Program-made: the position numbers and the translations under genes
Shown: piece by piece, positions 60,849-64,000 of the stretch
Numbering within the stretch: position 1 is the stretch's first letter
Layout of the letters: each line of letters begins with the position of its first letter
Origin: PALSA-693 sp963780345
GTDB taxonomy: Bacteria > Actinomycetota > Acidimicrobiia > Acidimicrobiales > Palsa-688
NCBI GenBank assembly: GCA_963780345.1
Contig: CAWABU010000011.1
Span: forward strand, 124,001-188,000
Direction of reading: 5' to 3'
Length of the DNA stretch: 64,000 nucleotides
The notes under the pieces: generated by a model
Seen by the model: only the letters and a program-made list of their open reading frames with translations
What the model was told of the DNA's origin: nothing
Databases searched by the model: none

Positions 60849-62147
60849 CTAGGTGGGTGAGCTGGCGACGACCCCCGCGGCTTCCAGCTCTCGGACCCGG
60901 TCCGGGGGATAGCCCAGGATGTCGACCAGGACCCGCTCGTTGTCCTGTCCCAGGCCCGGTGCGCCAGCCATCGGGATGTCGGCCGGATCCTGGAAGTGGA
61001 CGGGGAAACCGGGAAACCGGCGCGGCCCGACGTCAACCTGGTCCCATTCGACGATGAAACCCCGTGAGGTCAGGTGCGGGTCCTCGACCAGGTCGCCGTT
61101 GGTCATCAGGGCGCTGGCTCGTACCCCGAGAGCTTGAAGCTGGTGCATGGCATCGAAGCGGTCTTTGGTCCGGGACCAGGCGGTGATGGCCGCGTCGATC
61201 TCGTCGTGGCGGGCCAGCCGGCCGCCCAACGTGCGCAGCTCAGGGTTGTCCCGAAGCCTGCCGTCCAGCACTCCGGCCAGGGCGGCCCACTCCTCGTCCG
61301 ACTCCACCGAGATGGCCAGCCATTCCTCCGACCCCAGACAGGGGTAGACCCCCTGAGGCGCCCGATCGGCCGAGCGGTTCGCCAGTCGCGGGGGCTCTTC
61401 TCCGGTCGCCGAGGCGCTCAAGTATTTTTCGCCGCCGAGCGAGGCGTAGGTCTCCAGCTGGGACAGGTCGATGAAGCATCCCCGCCCGGTGCGGTCCCGC
61501 TCGTCGAGGGCCGCGAGAATGGCCACCACCCCGTGAAGGCCGCCGGTCGGGTCGGGGAGGGCGACGCCCACCTTCATCGGGCCGCCGTCCTCATAGCCGC
61601 TCGCCCAGCTCATCCCCGAGTGAGCCTCGAGGATCGGGCCCCACGACGGACGTAACTGGTCGGGCCCGGAATACCCGTATCCCGACATGGCCACCCTGAT
61701 CAGATCCGGCTTGTACGGGACGAGAGCCTCGTAGTCGAGGCCCATGCTGTGGCTGCCGCGTGGGCTGTAGTTGTCGAGGAGGACGTCGGTGACCCGGACC
61801 AGGTCGATCAGCACGTCCTCGGCGCCGGGGGCCTTCAGATTCAGGCAGAGCCCGAGCTTGTTGCGCTGCATCTTGTTGTAGACACCCTGGCGATTCCAGG
61901 GATGCTCCCCCGGATCGGCGTCCGGGTAGATGCCGGAGCGGAAGGTCGGGCCGGGCAGCTCACCCCAGTGCCACTCGCCGATCTCCTGCTGCACGGCGGC
62001 GAAGCCTCCCGCCGCGGTGGTTCCCATTCCCCGCGCCAGCTGGTGTTCGACGTGGATCACCTCGGCCCCGAGGTCAGCCAACCATCTCCCGGCCAGGGGG
62101 CCCGCCCAGGCGATGGTGAAATCCAGCACGCGCACACCGCTCAGCAT
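60849..62147 (-). CDS. CaiB/BaiF CoA-transferase with catalytic Asp
   Basis: A 432-residue family III transferase. LSGVRVLDFTIAWAGPLAGR at the N-terminus, Asp in LPDPTGG at the catalytic position, then TGRGCFIDLSQLE, and a C-terminal LGQDNERV in place of GEHN. It has a long N-terminal insertion (about residues 45-85, ARGMGTTAAGG to PDADPGEHPW). The ATG at 62147 overlaps the stop of the preceding gene (TGATG); the GTG one codon earlier is less likely. Acts with the Asp-lacking partner, in the same order as in the fused proteins. Confidence 0.92.
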   Translation of the reverse strand: MLSGVRVLDFTIAWAGPLAGRWLADLGAEVIHVEHQLARGMGTTAAGGFAAVQQEIGEWHWGELPGPTFRSGIYPDADPGEHPWNRQGVYNKMQRNKLGLCLNLKAPGAEDVLIDLVRVTDVLLDNYSPRGSHSMGLDYEALVPYKPDLIRVAMSGYGYSGPDQLRPSWGPILEAHSGMSWASGYEDGGPMKVGVALPDPTGGLHGVVAILAALDERDRTGRGCFIDLSQLETYASLGGEKYLSASATGEEPPRLANRSADRAPQGVYPCLGSEEWLAISVESDEEWAALAGVLDGRLRDNPELRTLGGRLARHDEIDAAITAWSRTKDRFDAMHQLQALGVRASALMTNGDLVEDPHLTSRGFIVEWDQVDVGPRRFPGFPVHFQDPADIPMAGAPGLGQDNERVLVDILGYPPDRVRELEAAGVVASSPT

Positions 62148-63313
62148 CACCTGATCGTCGCCTCCTGTGTCCGGCCCGGCCGGACCGCCAGCCCATCGAG
62201 CACGGCGCGGGTGTGCTCACCACAGGCCGGCGCCTCCCGGAAGGGCGCGTCGGCGCCGGGCACCCGGAACGGCCGCTCCGGCATCCGGGCGCCTCCTCCG
62301 ATCCGGCTGCTCGGGGCCCAGAACCCACGCACCGCGAGCTGCTCCTCGTCGAGGACCTGCGACACCCGCAACACCGGTCCCGCCGGAACCCGATGCTCCT
62401 CGCAGCGGGCGACCACCTCGTCGGCGGTCAGCGACATCAGGACCGGGTCGAGGATCGCCGCCAGCGCGTCGGCTTGGTCGAAGCGGTCCCCACCGGTCTG
62501 GAAGCGCTCGTCGACCAGCAACTCCGGCAGGTCCAGAGCCAGGCACAGCCCTTCCCACTGGGGGAGCGTGGCCACACCGAGGCAGACCCATCCGTCCTGG
62601 CACGGCACCGGGCCGAGCGGGTTAAAAGACTCGGCGTGCAGGTTGCCCGCCCGGCGCTTGATGACCCCCTGGTGGGTGTACAGCACTATCGACCACTGGT
62701 GGCTGGCTGCCAAAGCTTCCATGGCGCCGACGTCGACCAGCTGACCCTGGCCGGTCTGGCGGGTGTGGCGCACGCCGGCTAGGGCCGCGATGGCCGCGGT
62801 AACCCCGACGACGTGACCCGCCCATGGCCCGCCTCCCTGTAGCGGGACCCGATCGGTATCCCCGGTCACAAACGTGAGGCCGCCGCTGGCGAAGTCGATG
62901 AAGTCATTGCCCCGATAGCGGCGGTAGGGGCCGGTCAGGCCATACGACGAAATGACGATGTGCACCAGCCGGGGGTTCTTCGCCGACAGCGTCTGGTACT
63001 CCTCGACGGCCTGGTCGGGGTCGCCATCGCTGTGGTCCAGGACGACGTCGGCAGATTCGAGCAGGCCCGGCGGCTCAGACCCGGGGACGGGTCCATCGAG
63101 GGCCACGCTGCGCTTGTAGCAGTTGAGGTACTCGAACTGCGCGCTTTGCTGCGATCCGTCGGCGGCAGTCACTCGGGGATGGGTCGCTCGCATCGGGTCA
63201 CCGCCGGGCGCCTCCAGCTTGATCACGTCGGCACCGAGCATCCCCAGCAGTCGTCCGCAGTAGGCGCCGGCGACGCTCGAGGCGCGCTCGATCACCCTGA
63301 TGTCAAGTCCCAT
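62147..63313 (-). CDS. CaiB/BaiF family CoA-transferase subunit lacking the catalytic Asp
   Basis: A 388-residue family III domain (VIERASSVAGAYCGRLLGML at the N-terminus, RRYRGNDFIDFASGGL, then TGQGQLVDVG). Gly occupies the catalytic position (PWAGHVVG). The C-terminal CGEHTR block is present. It starts 3 bp after the ketoacyl-synthase stop and overlaps the next transferase, so the three genes are one transcription unit. Probably the non-catalytic half of a heteromer. Confidence 0.9.
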   Translation of the reverse strand: MGLDIRVIERASSVAGAYCGRLLGMLGADVIKLEAPGGDPMRATHPRVTAADGSQQSAQFEYLNCYKRSVALDGPVPGSEPPGLLESADVVLDHSDGDPDQAVEEYQTLSAKNPRLVHIVISSYGLTGPYRRYRGNDFIDFASGGLTFVTGDTDRVPLQGGGPWAGHVVGVTAAIAALAGVRHTRQTGQGQLVDVGAMEALAASHQWSIVLYTHQGVIKRRAGNLHAESFNPLGPVPCQDGWVCLGVATLPQWEGLCLALDLPELLVDERFQTGGDRFDQADALAAILDPVLMSLTADEVVARCEEHRVPAGPVLRVSQVLDEEQLAVRGFWAPSSRIGGGARMPERPFRVPGADAPFREAPACGEHTRAVLDGLAVRPGRTQEATIR

Positions 63314-63316
63314 GCG

Positions 63317-64000
63317 CTAGTTGAGCCGGGTCACAATCAGCGAAGCGTTCTGGCCACCAAACCCGAACCCGTTGAACTGCAGGACATCCACGTCGCAGTC
63401 GGTGGCTTTCCCAAGCACCACCTGGAAATTGCACTCCGGATCCACGTTTTTGGTCAAGGCCGTCGGTGCGACCTGGCCTCGCTGCATTCCTTCGATGCCG
63501 GCCACCATATTGAGCGACGCCGCCGAGCCGCCGCTATGCCCGATGGCCCCCTTCAACGAGGTCACCAACGGATAGTCCTCGTAGTCCTTGTAGACGGCAT
63601 TGATGGCGCGGATCTCGGCCGTGTCGCCAACCGGGGTCCCGGTGCCGTGAGCGTAGATGGCGGAGACCTTACGGCCCGGGGCCAGCTGGGCATCCTCGAG
63701 GGCCCCGCCGATGACCAGCGCCTCCCACTCGCCGCTCGGATCCGGGGATGAGGGGTGATAGGCGTCGGCCGCCGTGGCGTATCCCGCCACCAGGCCCTTG
63801 ATCGTGGCCCCCCTTCGCCTGGCGTGCTCCAGTTCCTCGAGAATGAGGAATCCGCTTCCCTCGCCGCCGGCAATGCCGGTGCGGTCCCGATCGAAGGGCA
63901 TGCAAGAGAACTCAGCCTGCTGCGCCTTCGACGACATTCCGTACGTGCGCCCGGCGACGGCCGTGGCCGCCACGAAGTCGGCGTCGCCGCCGCCCTCGGT
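63317..64000 (-). CDS. beta-ketoacyl-ACP synthase (FabF-like), 5' partial
   Basis: The C-terminal 227 residues of a condensing enzyme; the frame is open to the window edge, so the active-site Cys is outside. The two catalytic His are visible (YAHGTGTPVGD and LKGAIGHSGG), with NGFGFGGQNAS at the end, all typical of KAS II. GGEGSGFLILEELEHARRRG is the conserved middle. It would condense malonyl-ACP with an acyl chain. Its place immediately upstream of a CoA-transferase pair (3-bp gap) is unusual and hints at a biosynthetic unit. Confidence 0.93.
   Translation of the reverse strand, partial: TEGGGDADFVAATAVAGRTYGMSSKAQQAEFSCMPFDRDRTGIAGGEGSGFLILEELEHARRRGATIKGLVAGYATAADAYHPSSPDPSGEWEALVIGGALEDAQLAPGRKVSAIYAHGTGTPVGDTAEIRAINAVYKDYEDYPLVTSLKGAIGHSGGSAASLNMVAGIEGMQRGQVAPTALTKNVDPECNFQVVLGKATDCDVDVLQFNGFGFGGQNASLIVTRLN

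Noticed and set aside
1..64000. tRNA, rRNA, phage or transposase genes
   Set aside because: Looked for and not seen. No cloverleaf with a GTTCRA-type T-loop, no integrase or transposase motif, no rRNA-like block.

Overview
The window is high-GC DNA with actinobacterial habits: many GTG and TTG starts, operons joined by ATGA or TGATG overlaps, F420/LLM-type oxidoreductases, branched-chain amino-acid-type ABC genes fused to one another, and very few T-rich terminators. An uncultured soil or aquatic actinobacterium (an Acidimicrobiia-like lineage is one possibility) fits, but nothing here fixes the taxon. I saw no rRNA, tRNA, CRISPR array, integrase or transposase.

Almost every gene belongs to acyl-CoA or redox catabolism. 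Family III (CaiB/BaiF) CoA-transferases dominate. There are twelve domains in six pairs: 1-2098, 4370-6733, 30811-33273, 34746-37042, 55494-57884 and 60849-63313. Three pairs are fused (one of these through a frameshift) and three are adjacent genes. In five of the six pairs only one domain keeps the catalytic Asp. Around them are three acyl-CoA dehydrogenases, six crotonase-fold proteins (only the one at 53694-54491 keeps both hydratase glutamates), seven luciferase-like (LLM) oxidoreductases, two SDRs, two MDR dehydrogenases, two VOC proteins, and a phytanoyl-CoA dioxygenase fused to an SCP2-like domain. No thiolase or acyl-CoA ligase is seen, so CoA transfer looks like the main local way of activating acids.

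Layout: 0-7 kb holds CoA-transferases, an acyl-CoA dehydrogenase and a TetR regulator. 7.3-15.2 kb holds a lipoprotein and a four-gene uptake operon: a binding lipoprotein, an MFS-LivF fusion, a LivH-LivM-LivG fusion and a small membrane protein. 15.7-26.6 kb is rich in amidohydrolases, with three D-aminoacylase-like paralogues, an ACMSD-like hydrolase and an aminoglycoside-phosphotransferase-like protein. 26.8-45.6 kb mixes crotonases, LLM enzymes, dehydrogenases and fused CoA-transferases. 45.7-57.9 kb is a beta-oxidation-like cluster around a second TetR regulator with a candidate operator set. 58.1-60.3 kb holds a compositionally odd alpha/beta hydrolase-LLM pair. 60.8-64 kb is a CoA-transferase pair behind a truncated ketoacyl synthase.

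Intergenic DNA carries several palindromic repeat families. The clearest is a 111-112 bp CTAG-ended element in four copies. Six genes are each broken by a single-base frameshift, most in or beside short homopolymers. That pattern looks more like consensus errors in a draft assembly than like decay.
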